Shown here piece by piece: positions 25,564 to 33,341 of a stretch of 64,000 bases of DNA (position 1 is its first letter; every line of letters begins with the position of its first letter). This DNA comes from Chitinophagales bacterium (lineage in GTDB: Bacteria > Bacteroidota > Bacteroidia > Chitinophagales > Chitinophagaceae). The stretch spans positions 62,001 through 126,000 of the forward strand of contig JAAFIK010000002.1 of the NCBI GenBank assembly GCA_013298665.1, given 5' to 3'. The notes beneath the pieces are model-generated. The model saw only the letters and a list, made by a program, of their open reading frames with translations. It made no database searches and was not told the origin of the DNA. The translations under genes were made by a program, and so were the position numbers.

Positions 25564-27633
25564 CTAACTGGCCGGAGGAGGTACAGGCGCTTCTGCACCC
25601 GCTGCATTTTCATCCGTTTCCGGGGCAGTAATAAGATCCGCCGGTTTCTTTTCCTCATACGGACGTTTGCCGATCAGTGCTTCCACATCGCTCTGGAACA
25701 ACACTTCTCTTTTCAGCAACTCCTTAGCCAGTATCTCCACCTGTTCTTTTTTCTCTGTCAGCAGTTTTTTGGTACGGATATAAGCCGTATCAATCAGTTT
25801 GCGTACCTCCTCGTCAATCAGCTTACCCGTTTCCTCGCTGTACGGTTTGGTAAAATAGTTTTCCTGTTGCGGATCGTAATAGCTGATATTACCCACTTTA
25901 TCATTCATCCCGTAAACCGTAACCATGCTGTAGGCGATCTTGGTGATCTGCTGCAGGTCGTTACTGGCACCGGTGCTGATTTTGCCAAAGAAGATGTCTT
26001 CACTCGCACGGCCACCCAGCGTCATGCAGATCTGGTCGTTGAGCTGATCGGTATTATACAGGTATTGCTCCTTGGGTGTGTATTGTGCATACCCGAGGGC
26101 AGCAGTACCACGGGGTACAATCGTAACCTTAAGCAGCGGATACGCATGTTCAAGAAACCAGCCGCAGATGGCGTGTCCCGCTTCGTGGTAGGCAATGATT
26201 TCCTTTTCGTGCGGGGCAATGATCTTATTCTTTTTTTCCAATCCGCCAATCACCCGGTCTATTGCATCCTGAAAATCGCTCATGTCTACAGCACTTTTCC
26301 CTTTACGGGCGGCAATCAGTGCCGCTTCATTGCATACATTGGCAATATCGGCACCTGCAAAACCAGGTGTTTGTTCGGCCAGTTTATGCACATCCAAGGT
26401 TTGTGATATCTTGATGGGCTGCAGGTGTACCTTAAAGATGGCTTCCCGGCCTACCAGATCAGGCCTGTCGATCGTGATCTGCCTGTCGAAGCGACCCGGG
26501 CGCAGCAGGGCGTTGTCAAGTACATCCGGGCGGTTGGTTGCCGCAAGGATGATGATGCCGATATCGGTACCAAAACCATCCATTTCCACCAGCAACTGGT
26601 TGAGGGTGTTCTCCCTTTCATCATTGCTCATCATCATATTCTTACCCCGGGCACGGCCAATGGCGTCAATTTCATCGATAAAAATAATACAGGGTGCTTT
26701 TTCACGCGCCTGCTTGAACAGATCCCGTACCCTGCTGGCGCCCACCCCTACAAACATTTCCACAAAATCGCTGCCGCTAAGGCTGAAGAAGGGCACCTGT
26801 GCTTCACCCGCCATTGCTTTGGCGAGCAGGGTTTTACCCGTACCGGGCGGACCTACCAGGAGGGCGCCCTTCGGTATCTTACCCCCCAATGCCGTATATT
26901 TTTTGGGATTCTTGAGAAAATCAACAATCTCCATCACTTCCACTTTGGCTTCATCCAGTCCGGCCACATCCCCAAAATTGATGTTGACACGGGTTCCCTT
27001 GTCAAACAGGGTAGCCTTCGATTTGCCGATGTTGAAAATACCACCGGGGCCACCGCCACCGCCGGGACCACCCATTTTCCGCATCATCATCACAAAAAGC
27101 AACCCGATCAGCAAAATCGGCAGCAGGGTGCTTACAATCTGGCCAAACATCTCACCCTCATCGTCCGGCCGGTCGGCTACCGGCTTTAATCCGGGATTGT
27201 CTTTGTAAAAATTATTCATGTCGATGGTCAGCGATTCATTATCCCGGTATTTAAAGAACAATTGCGGTTCTTTCATCTTACCCATCGTTTCATAAAACCT
27301 GTTCTCAGCAGTACTGCCCAATAATTTAGTATAAAAAGCCGGCTTTGCCTTAAGTGAGTCGGGATTGATAAACACCCTGACAAATTTTTTATTACCGACG
27401 CTTTTGATCCGTACAACATCGCCCTGTTTTGCAACTTCTTTAAATTTTTCGAAATCGGTCTCCAGGCCAGACGCAGATACATTACGGAACAGGTTGTAAC
27501 CAATGAGGAGCAGGGCAATAATGCCCCAGACCCAGTATATGTTAAACTTTGGTTTCTTTTTGTCCGGACTGTCTTCACCGGGTGGGGGGATGCTGTTGGG
27601 ATTAAACCGCTTGTTTCCTTCTTGCTGACTCAT
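25564..27633 (-). CDS. ftsH: ATP-dependent zinc metalloprotease FtsH
   Basis: A 689-residue membrane AAA+ protease that degrades misfolded membrane proteins and regulators. Two transmembrane segments flank a periplasmic region ([38 protein letters not shown]). Walker A is GPPGTGKT, Walker [12 protein letters not shown], the second region of homology includes [20 protein letters not shown], and the zinc motif is HEAGH. The Pro/Ala-rich C-terminus is normal for the family. I chose ATG at 27633 ([13 protein letters not shown]). The rsfS gene precedes it on the same strand. Confidence 0.97.
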   Translation of the reverse strand: MSQQEGNKRFNPNSIPPPGEDSPDKKKPKFNIYWVWGIIALLLIGYNLFRNVSASGLETDFEKFKEVAKQGDVVRIKSVGNKKFVRVFINPDSLKAKPAFYTKLLGSTAENRFYETMGKMKEPQLFFKYRDNESLTIDMNNFYKDNPGLKPVADRPDDEGEMFGQIVSTLLPILLIGLLFVMMMRKMGGPGGGGGPGGIFNIGKSKATLFDKGTRVNINFGDVAGLDEAKVEVMEIVDFLKNPKKYTALGGKIPKGALLVGPPGTGKTLLAKAMAGEAQVPFFSLSGSDFVEMFVGVGASRVRDLFKQAREKAPCIIFIDEIDAIGRARGKNMMMSNDERENTLNQLLVEMDGFGTDIGIIILAATNRPDVLDNALLRPGRFDRQITIDRPDLVGREAIFKVHLQPIKISQTLDVHKLAEQTPGFAGADIANVCNEAALIAARKGKSAVDMSDFQDAIDRVIGGLEKKNKIIAPHEKEIIAYHEAGHAICGWFLEHAYPLLKVTIVPRGTAALGYAQYTPKEQYLYNTDQLNDQICMTLGGRASEDIFFGKISTGASNDLQQITKIAYSMVTVYGMNDKVGNISYYDPQQENYFTKPYSEETGKLIDEEVRKLIDTAYIRTKKLLTEKKEQVEILAKELLKREVLFQSDVEALIGKRPYEEKKPADLITAPETDENAAGAEAPVPPPAS

Positions 27634-27745
27634 AGTTTTTTTATCTGTGCGAACCTGCTGGCTGGTCCGCTGCTTTTGTTTATAATGGCTGCAACCGGCC
27701 AATACCGGATCACAATACTTTTTTACTGCTCATGCCTGCACCGGC

Positions 27746-28147
27746 TTATTCGTGTGCCATAGCCGGGGCATCGCTCCACATTTCTTCCAACTGGTAAAAC
27801 TTTCGTGGCTCGGGCAGCATGATATGCACCACAATCGTTACATAATCGATAAGGATCCATTGCTGCGCATGCCTTCCTTCCTGCTTGAAAGGCAATTCGC
27901 TGCAATTCTTTTTAACCGCTTCTTCCACCGAATCGGCAATGGCCCGGAGTTGGTTGGGATTGCTGGCCTGACAGATGATGAAAAAATCGGCTACGGCCTC
28001 GGGTATCTTACGAAGATCGAGACTGATGATCTGCTCACCCTTTTTTTCAGCTATGCCATGGATGATGCTTTTGAAAATTTTACTGCTGCGCGTTAACCGT
28101 ACCACACTGTTCTTTTTGGGGGTAGCTTTTGCTGAAATTTTACTCAA
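27746..28147 (-). CDS. rsfS: Ribosomal silencing factor RsfS (YbeB/Iojap)
   Basis: 133 residues. RsfS binds ribosomal protein uL14 and blocks subunit joining in starved cells. The core (IIHGIAEKKGEQIISLDLRKI, AVADFFIICQASNPNQLRAIAD, QWILIDYVTIVVHIMLPEPRKFYQLEEMWSDA) is complete. About 25 basic residues precede the domain. It lies upstream of ftsH on the same strand and diverges from birA, as in many Bacteroidota. Confidence 0.93.
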   Translation of the reverse strand: MSKISAKATPKKNSVVRLTRSSKIFKSIIHGIAEKKGEQIISLDLRKIPEAVADFFIICQASNPNQLRAIADSVEEAVKKNCSELPFKQEGRHAQQWILIDYVTIVVHIMLPEPRKFYQLEEMWSDAPAMAHE

Positions 28148-28274
28148 ATGATTGCTTTTTTTGTTTTAAGGCCATGAGCGGATCATATGCCTAATTCATG
28201 TTAAATTACAAAGATTTGATAACTTGTCCCTGTAATTCTATTCAAAAGTACTACTTCTTTACCAACCGCCTCGC

Positions 28275-29078
28275 ATGACAGTAAATGGTTTTTTTAATAT
28301 TTTGACCCGTGTGGATAGCACCAACAACTATGCCATGGCCATGATTCATGCGGGAATGGCGGAGCATGGCATGGCCTGGTTTGCCCGGGAGCAGACGGCC
28401 GGGCGGGGACAGCGTGGCCGGGAGTGGCTGAGCGAACCCGGCCAGAACATCATGCTGAGCGTGGCTTTAACACCTTCCCTCCTCAAAAATCATGACCCTT
28501 TCCGGCTGTCGATGATTGTTGCAACCACCTGCCAGGCCTTTTTCGCTACCCGCGCCGGGGAGGAAACCCTGATAAAATGGCCGAACGACCTCTACTGGCG
28601 TGACAGAAAGGCAGGGGGTATCCTGATCGAAAACAGCTATGCCGGTACAAACTGGCAATGGGCCGTAGTGGGTATCGGTATCAATATCAACCAGGTAGTG
28701 TTTGCCCCGGATACAAAAAACCCCGTATCCCTCAGACAGATCACAGGTAACATTTTTGACGCCGAAGCGCTGGCGAGGGAGCTGCAAACACTGCTCCTGG
28801 CACAGTTCAGCCTGCTGGCAGCAGCCGGTAGCCCCGACCTTCCGGATTTGTACAACAACCTGCTCTATGGCAGACACCGGCAGGTCAGGCTAAAAAAAGG
28901 AAGCCAGGTATTTGAAACCACCATTTTGGGGGTATCGGCTGCGGGAAAACTCCTTACCCGTGATACCTTACCAAGGGAGTTTACCGTAGGGGAAGTAGAA
29001 TGGCTGGGCTGGGGAACAACAGGCTCACCAACAGAACATAGTCCACCTTCGGGAGACAGGGGGCAAAGACCGGATTAG
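28275..29078 (+). CDS. birA: Biotin--[acetyl-CoA-carboxylase] ligase
   Basis: 267 residues. BirA activates biotin as biotinyl-AMP and attaches it to carboxylase subunits. The catalytic domain is clear: RVDSTNNYAM, REQTAGRGQRGREWLSEPG (the GRGRxG biotinyl-AMP loop), IKWPNDLYW and KAGGILIEN. There is no N-terminal DNA-binding domain, so it is a monofunctional ligase. The fold ends at about GEVEWLGWG. The last 20 or so residues are Gly/Ser/Pro/Arg-rich and lie where the repeat island begins, suggesting that the native stop was displaced. Confidence 0.92.
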   Translation: MTVNGFFNILTRVDSTNNYAMAMIHAGMAEHGMAWFAREQTAGRGQRGREWLSEPGQNIMLSVALTPSLLKNHDPFRLSMIVATTCQAFFATRAGEETLIKWPNDLYWRDRKAGGILIENSYAGTNWQWAVVGIGININQVVFAPDTKNPVSLRQITGNIFDAEALARELQTLLLAQFSLLAAAGSPDLPDLYNNLLYGRHRQVRLKKGSQVFETTILGVSAAGKLLTRDTLPREFTVGEVEWLGWGTTGSPTEHSPPSGDRGQRPD

Positions 29079-29305
29079 TGGTGAAGGTAGCAGGAGAAGA
29101 AGACCCAAGTATCAGGGGGGAAGCTAAGTACCCGGTACTCAGTACTCGGTACTTGGTACTTGGTACTGGAAAAGACGGGCTTAGACGGGTAACACTCGGC
29201 TTTACTACGGGGTTACCCCGGGGCTGCTACCGGAAAGATGCCTTGGAGGTAGCAGGGTCAAAGACGTAAGTATCGGGAGGAGGTACTGAGTACTTAGGGT
29301 CATCC
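29079..29305. repeat. GTAC heptanucleotide repeat inside a duplicated degenerate block
   Basis: Six GTAC tetramers occur exactly seven bases apart from 29128 to 29166 (unit roughly GTACTYG), and two more with the same spacing at 29283-29293. Around them is a loosely duplicated block: GGTAGCAGG, then AAGTATC, then a G-rich tract and AGTAC, seen near 29086-29131 and again near 29247-29293. The region has no convincing reading frame. It leads straight into the 43-bp array. Confidence 0.75.
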
Positions 29306-29309
29306 TGTC

Positions 29310-29880
29310 AAAAGTTTAGGTCCTCCTATAGGGAGGTATAGGACGACCTATCAAAAGTTTAGGTCCTCCTATGGGTAGGTATAGGATGACCTATCAAAAG
29401 TTTAGGTCCTCCTATAGGGAGGTATAGGACGACCTATCAAAAGTTTAGGTCCTCCTATAGGGAGGTATAGGTCCACCTATTAAAAGTTTAGGTCTTCCTA
29501 TAGGGAGGTATAGGATGACCTATCAAAAGTTTAGGTCCTCCTATAGGGAGGTATAGGACGACCTATCAAAAGTTTAGGTCCTCCTATAGGGAGGTATAGG
29601 ACGACCTATCAAAAGTTTAGGTCCTCCTATAGGGAGGTATAGGTCGACCTATCAAAAGTTTAGGTCCTCCTATAGGTAGGTATAGGCCAACCTATCAAAA
29701 GTTTAGGTCCTCCTATAGGTAGGTATAGGCCAACCTATCAAAAGTTTAGGTCCTCCTATGGGTAGGTATAGGACGACCTATTAAAAGTTTAGGTCCTCCT
29801 ATAGGTAGGTATAGGTCGACCTATTAAAAGTTTAGGTCGGCCTATAGGTAGGTATAGGTCAACCTATCAAAAGTTTAGGC
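29310..29880. repeat. 43-bp tandem repeat array, 13 full copies plus one partial
   Basis: The phrase AAAAGTTTAGG begins at 29310, 29353, 29396, 29439, 29482, 29525, 29568, 29611, 29654, 29697, 29740, 29783, 29826 and 29869, a strict 43-base period with no indel. Each unit carries arm TAGGT, inner dyad CCTCC-TATAG-GGAGG (with some variants), then arm ACCTA before the next A-run. Sequence differences cluster in the inner dyad and in six bases before ACCTA. Because 43 is not a multiple of three and each unit has TAG and CTA triplets, no long frame survives. It is not a CRISPR: there are no unique spacers. Confidence 0.95.
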
Positions 29881-29947
29881 TGCGGGGCAACTGACCGGGT
29901 TTGCCTTTGACTATTTTTTAAAGGATCATCTGGGGAATGTGCGGGCC

Positions 29948-29961
29948 CCGATAGCTATCGG
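29948..29961. repeat. 14-bp palindrome inserted in the RHS remnant
   Basis: CCGATAGCTATCGG is a perfect palindrome. It lies where the RHS frame breaks: 19 bases separate HLGNVR from ITDE, where I would expect about six, and the excess of 13 explains the frameshift. This suggests a small REP-like insertion. Confidence 0.6.
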
Positions 29962-30028
29962 AGATAACCGATGAGTTGCAAGCCGACCGCTACCCTACGG
30001 CTACTTTGGAGGGCAGTGGCGTTGGCAG

Positions 30029-30048
30029 TCCCGATGCTTCGATCGGGA
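30029..30048. repeat. Stem-loop repeat inside the RHS remnant
   Basis: TCCCGAT and ATCGGGA pair around loop GCTTCG. It resembles the first palindrome (CCGAT/ATCGG arms) and may be another copy of the same small element family. It does not break the local frame. Confidence 0.55.
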
Positions 30049-30176
30049 TTGTAAATCCGGTAGCGCAGGAGAAAACCTATTACGACATCAACAGTAGTTA
30101 TGTAACCCCAAACCTGCGGCAGTTCCTGTGTATACCAATGACAGTATGATCTTGTTCATATCCCTACCTTTATACT

Positions 30177-30755
30177 ATGGAAATAATGCTCCTCCAACAA
30201 TTTATCCAGGGCATACATCCCCTTCCTGAAACTGTTTTGCAGCAGTTTACCAGCCAGTGGCAACCACTTGCGGTAAAGCGCAAAACCATTCTTACAGCGG
30301 CAGGTGAAACAGAGCGTTACCTGTATTTTGTACTGACAGGTTTACAGCGGGCATTTTATACGGGGGAGGGGCAGAAAGAAGCAACCATTGTATTTACGTA
30401 CCCGCCCTCATTCAGTGGGGTGGCCGATAGTTTTTTAACCCAAACACCCTCGCGTTATTTCCTCGAAACCATTACCGCCAGCCGGTTATTGCGCATCAGC
30501 CATGGGCAGGTGGAGGAATGGATGCAACAGGAACCTGCCCTGCAGCAATTGCTGTTTAAGGCTACGGCTTTTGCGCTCCGGGGGGCACTTGAGCGCCATA
30601 TCGAACTCCAGTGCTATACCAATGAAGAGAAGTTCCGCACTTTGCTGCAGCGCAGTCCGCACCTGCTCAACCTGGTGCCGCATAAATACCTGGCCTCCTA
30701 CCTCGGGATGGATGCTACAAACTTCAGTAAACTGCTCAGCACCGTGCGCTTATAA
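30177..30755 (+). CDS. Crp/Fnr-family cyclic-nucleotide-binding-type regulator
   Basis: 192 residues. The N-terminal two thirds is a cNMP-binding-like barrel (FTSQWQPLAVKRKTILTAAGE, RYLYFVLTGLQRAFYTGEGQ, FTYPPSFSGVADSFL). The C-terminal helices (HIELQCYTNEEKFRTLLQRSP, LVPHKYLASYLGMDATNFSKL) form the recognition-helix part seen in short Bacteroidota Crp-like proteins. The phosphate-binding Arg signature of true cAMP receptors is not evident, so the ligand is unknown. It is the first gene after the repeat island and may share transcription with the DinB-like gene 92 bases downstream. Confidence 0.82.
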   Translation: MEIMLLQQFIQGIHPLPETVLQQFTSQWQPLAVKRKTILTAAGETERYLYFVLTGLQRAFYTGEGQKEATIVFTYPPSFSGVADSFLTQTPSRYFLETITASRLLRISHGQVEEWMQQEPALQQLLFKATAFALRGALERHIELQCYTNEEKFRTLLQRSPHLLNLVPHKYLASYLGMDATNFSKLLSTVRL

Positions 30756-30847
30756 ACCTGCCCTGTACATACAATCCGGTATCAAAATCATGGTAAATAC
30801 CAAGAATGGCCAGGTGCCGGTATCCGAAATTTGCCTGAAAAAGGATA

Positions 30848-31405
30848 ATGAAAAAAATAGCCACCGAAGTTTTACTCAATGGTCTGCAGGCCGATCTGCG
30901 GGAGATCATCCTGAAAGCGGATACATTAATGGCGGTATCCCCTGCTGTACTGGAAAGGATCCCTGCACCCGGCAGGTGGAGTGTAGCACAGGTATTGGAC
31001 CACCTCAATTTTTACTGCGGGTATTATATGCCTGCTATAGAAAAAAAACTGCACCTGTACAAGGGTGCCCCCGCTCCCCTGTTTAAGCCGGGCTGGCTTG
31101 GCGATTATTTTACAAAACTGATGCGGCCACGGGAAGACGGCAGCTTAGTAAAAAAAATGAAAGCTCCCGGCAATGCTGTACCCAAACCGCAGCCCGATGC
31201 CACCATTGTATTGCAGGCATTCATCAGGCACCAGCATCACCTGCTGAATCTCCTGCATGTGGCAGCAGGGGGTGGTTTATCGGACATACGCATCCCTGCT
31301 TCACTGAGCAAATGGATTACCCTGAGCATGGGCGACACCTTTCGTTTTCTTATTGCACACCAACAGCGCCATTTTATACAGATCGATCGTATACTTGAGC
31401 CATAG
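30848..31405 (+). CDS. DinB-fold (DinB_2) protein
   Basis: 185 residues forming a four-helix bundle of the DinB/YfiT type. The first metal-binding region is WSVAQVLDHLNFY near residue 45, and the C-terminal pair is in LIAHQQRHFIQIDRIL. These His residues usually bind a divalent metal, and family members include metal-dependent hydrolases and thiol transferases. The substrate is unknown. It follows the Crp-like gene on the same strand. Confidence 0.82.
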   Translation: MKKIATEVLLNGLQADLREIILKADTLMAVSPAVLERIPAPGRWSVAQVLDHLNFYCGYYMPAIEKKLHLYKGAPAPLFKPGWLGDYFTKLMRPREDGSLVKKMKAPGNAVPKPQPDATIVLQAFIRHQHHLLNLLHVAAGGGLSDIRIPASLSKWITLSMGDTFRFLIAHQQRHFIQIDRILEP

Positions 31406-31479
31406 CTGCTGATCCTGCTATTGTAAAGCCGCTACCTGGCGTAACAAACCATTACCACTGGTAAATCGTATATTTATAC

Positions 31480-32298
31480 ATGGTAAATCAAAAAAGAAAG
31501 CGGCGGTTGCTGTTGCATGTTATGGCCTGGTTACTCTCAATTGGTCTCAGCACAGTGCATCCTGCATTTGCCGCAATGCCAAATATGGATACGATACCGG
31601 ATACAACCCTGCTCAGGCTTTCTGAAGCCCTGCTCCTCAACGTTAAAACCGATGACTCTACCCAGGCCATCGAGGCGGAACTGGCAGCCCTGGATATGCC
31701 GCGCCTGATCAATGGCCTGAACAATGACGATGCCAAAAAGACGTTCTGGATCAATATATACAATGCCTGGTTCCAGATTCTTGCCACGCGTGAGCAAAAA
31801 AAAGCACCGCAGATTTTTACCAAACGGTATATACCCATTGCAGGCAGTCGGTTCAGCCTCGACGATATCGAACACGGCATTCTGCGCCGCTACCGCTGGA
31901 AGTTCAGCAAAGGCTATTTTGCCAATCCCTTTACCCGCCGCAACATCCGGCAACTGGCTGTACAAAAGATCGACTACCGCATCCATTTTACCCTCAATTG
32001 TGGTGCTAAAAGCTGTCCACCCATTGCCTTTTATACTTACGATAACCTCAACCGCCAACTCAATATTGCTGCCAAATCCTTTCTTGGCAGTGAAACGGAA
32101 ATTGATACCCTGGCCCGAAGGCTGCATGTAACTAAGATCATGAGTTGGTTCAGTCACGACTTCAGGGGCAAAAAGGGCATCCGCAGGATCATCACACAAA
32201 CCCTGGGTAAAGATGTATCTGGCTACCGCATCAGGTTCAGGCCTTACGACCGGAGCGAAGCCCTCCGTAAATTTGAAGACCTCAAAGCAGAAGAGTAA
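31480..32298 (+). CDS. Exported DUF547 protein
   Basis: 272 residues with a signal peptide (LLLHVMAWLLSIGLSTVHPAFA). The DUF547 core is clear: KKTFWINIYNAWFQIL, FSLDDIEHGILRRYRWKFS, and RIHFTLNCGAKSCPPIAFYTYDN with the conserved Cys-Gly-Ala-Lys-Ser-Cys segment. DUF547 proteins are widespread in envelopes of Bacteroidota and proteobacteria. The fold resembles cysteine-dependent transglutaminase-like enzymes, but no activity is established. It ends 57 bases before the large operator that opens the catabolic island. Confidence 0.85.
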   Translation: MVNQKRKRRLLLHVMAWLLSIGLSTVHPAFAAMPNMDTIPDTTLLRLSEALLLNVKTDDSTQAIEAELAALDMPRLINGLNNDDAKKTFWINIYNAWFQILATREQKKAPQIFTKRYIPIAGSRFSLDDIEHGILRRYRWKFSKGYFANPFTRRNIRQLAVQKIDYRIHFTLNCGAKSCPPIAFYTYDNLNRQLNIAAKSFLGSETEIDTLARRLHVTKIMSWFSHDFRGKKGIRRIITQTLGKDVSGYRIRFRPYDRSEALRKFEDLKAEE

Positions 32299-32350
32299 AC
32301 ACTTCCTGCACACACAGAGATTCAGCAACACAAACTGATTTCTTTATCCC

Positions 32351-32385
32351 GACATAAATAGTTAACTTTATTAACTATTTATGTC
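32351..32385. promoter_or_regulatory. Operator site 1: 35-bp hyphenated perfect palindrome at the start of the first catabolic operon
   Basis: Arms GACATAAATAGTTAA and TTAACTATTTATGTC are perfect reverse complements around a five-base centre CTTTA. The core GTTAACTTTATTAAC is identical to site 4 at 52213-52231. The right arm contains the ATG (32381) of the HMG-CoA-lyase-like gene. MarR-type dimers bind such palindromes. The same sequence could also fold in RNA and hide the start codon. Confidence 0.75.
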
Positions 32386-33292
32386 ACCAGCAACAATCAT
32401 ACTCGAAGAACAGGGGCTCCGGGATGGCCTCCAAACCATTGCCGTAAGCATACCGGCAGCGCAAAAGCTGAGCTGGATCAATCAGTTGATCGGTGCAGGG
32501 CTTCGGCGCATACAGGTGACGAGTTTTGTACACCCCCGCCTTGTACCGCAGATGGCAGATGCGGAAGAACTGGTGAACGCACTCCCCAAAAGGGATGATG
32601 TGGTGTTCAGCGCCCTTGTGCTCAACATAAAAGGCGTGGAGCGGGCCATTGCCAGCGGCATACGGCACCTAGCCATTTCACTTTCTGCCAGCAATACACA
32701 TAGCCTGAAGAATGCCAATATATCACTCGAAGCGGCCAGAGCAGCGTTTAAGGAGATGGTCGCTTTAGCCCTGCAGCACCAGGTTACCATACGCGGGGGC
32801 ATACAATGTGCTTTTGGCTGCCGCTACGAGGGTGCCATCAGCGAAGCATTGGTGTACGATCTTGTGCAGCATCACCTCGATTGCGGCGTGCAGGAACTGG
32901 CGCTTGCGGACAGTACAGGTATGGGCAACCCGTTACAGGTGAAAAGAATGGTTGCGCAGGTACTGGCCAAAGCAGGTGCAACGCCTTTAGCCCTGCACCT
33001 CCACAATACCGAAAATAAGGGTTATGCCAATCTCTGTGCCGCGGCAGAAGTCGGGGTGCGGCAGTTTGATACGGCTTTTGGCGGCTTGGGGGGCTGCCCG
33101 TTCATCAAGGGTGCCACAGGCAATATTGCTACTGAGGATACCTCGCATATGCTGATGCAGATGGGGTACAGCACCGGGGTCAACATCAGCAAGGTGGCCG
33201 CGGTGAGCCGGGAAATGGAAGTCCTGCTGGGTAAACCATTACCGGGGTTACTGTACAAACTTGCCGACAGGGAGGATATACGTATGACCTGA
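32381..33292 (+). CDS. HMG-CoA lyase-like (HMGL family) acyl-CoA lyase
   Basis: A 303-residue TIM-barrel lyase of the HMGL-like family. The catalytic Arg-Asp lies in EEQGLRDGLQ at residue 10, and the flexible-loop Cys is in GGLGGCPFIKGATGN near residue 240. The metal-binding histidines are HLHNTENKG rather than the HCHDT of classical HMG-CoA lyases. Such enzymes cleave 3-hydroxy-3-methyl-acyl-CoA to acetyl-CoA and an oxo acid; the variant motif leaves room for a citramalyl-CoA-like substrate. It heads a same-strand series of lyase, LeuCD-like hydratase, CoA-transferase, amidohydrolase, MFS and MarR genes, and an operator covers its start codon. Confidence 0.85.
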   Translation: MSPATIILEEQGLRDGLQTIAVSIPAAQKLSWINQLIGAGLRRIQVTSFVHPRLVPQMADAEELVNALPKRDDVVFSALVLNIKGVERAIASGIRHLAISLSASNTHSLKNANISLEAARAAFKEMVALALQHQVTIRGGIQCAFGCRYEGAISEALVYDLVQHHLDCGVQELALADSTGMGNPLQVKRMVAQVLAKAGATPLALHLHNTENKGYANLCAAAEVGVRQFDTAFGGLGGCPFIKGATGNIATEDTSHMLMQMGYSTGVNISKVAAVSREMEVLLGKPLPGLLYKLADREDIRMT

Positions 33293-33341
33293 AGGTGACC
33301 GGCAAAATGACAATTGTAAATTTTTATAACTGCTTTAAGTA

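Larger units (their letters stand above)
29882..30151 (+). pseudogene. Remnant of an RHS-repeat-associated core protein, frameshifted
   Basis: Three successive frames give pieces of the RHS core. Bases 29882-29946 read FAFDYFLKDHLGNVR. From 29964, in another frame, come ITDELQADRYPTATLEGSG and EKTYYDINSSYVTPN. From 30113, in a third frame, comes PAAVPVYTNDSMI. Together these match the usual order of an RHS/YD core in Bacteroidota. A 14-bp palindrome between the first two pieces accounts for the first shift, and a second short palindrome sits inside the middle piece. No start, toxin tip or downstream continuation remains. Confidence 0.8.

Noticed and set aside
29079..29269. 63-residue open frame after birA
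   Set aside because: It starts with GTG inside repeat DNA, is rich in Gly/Arg/Tyr from the GTAC repeat, and resembles no protein.
29310..29880. CRISPR array
   Set aside because: The whole 43-base unit repeats with only scattered point changes; there are no unique spacers of constant length and no cas genes nearby.
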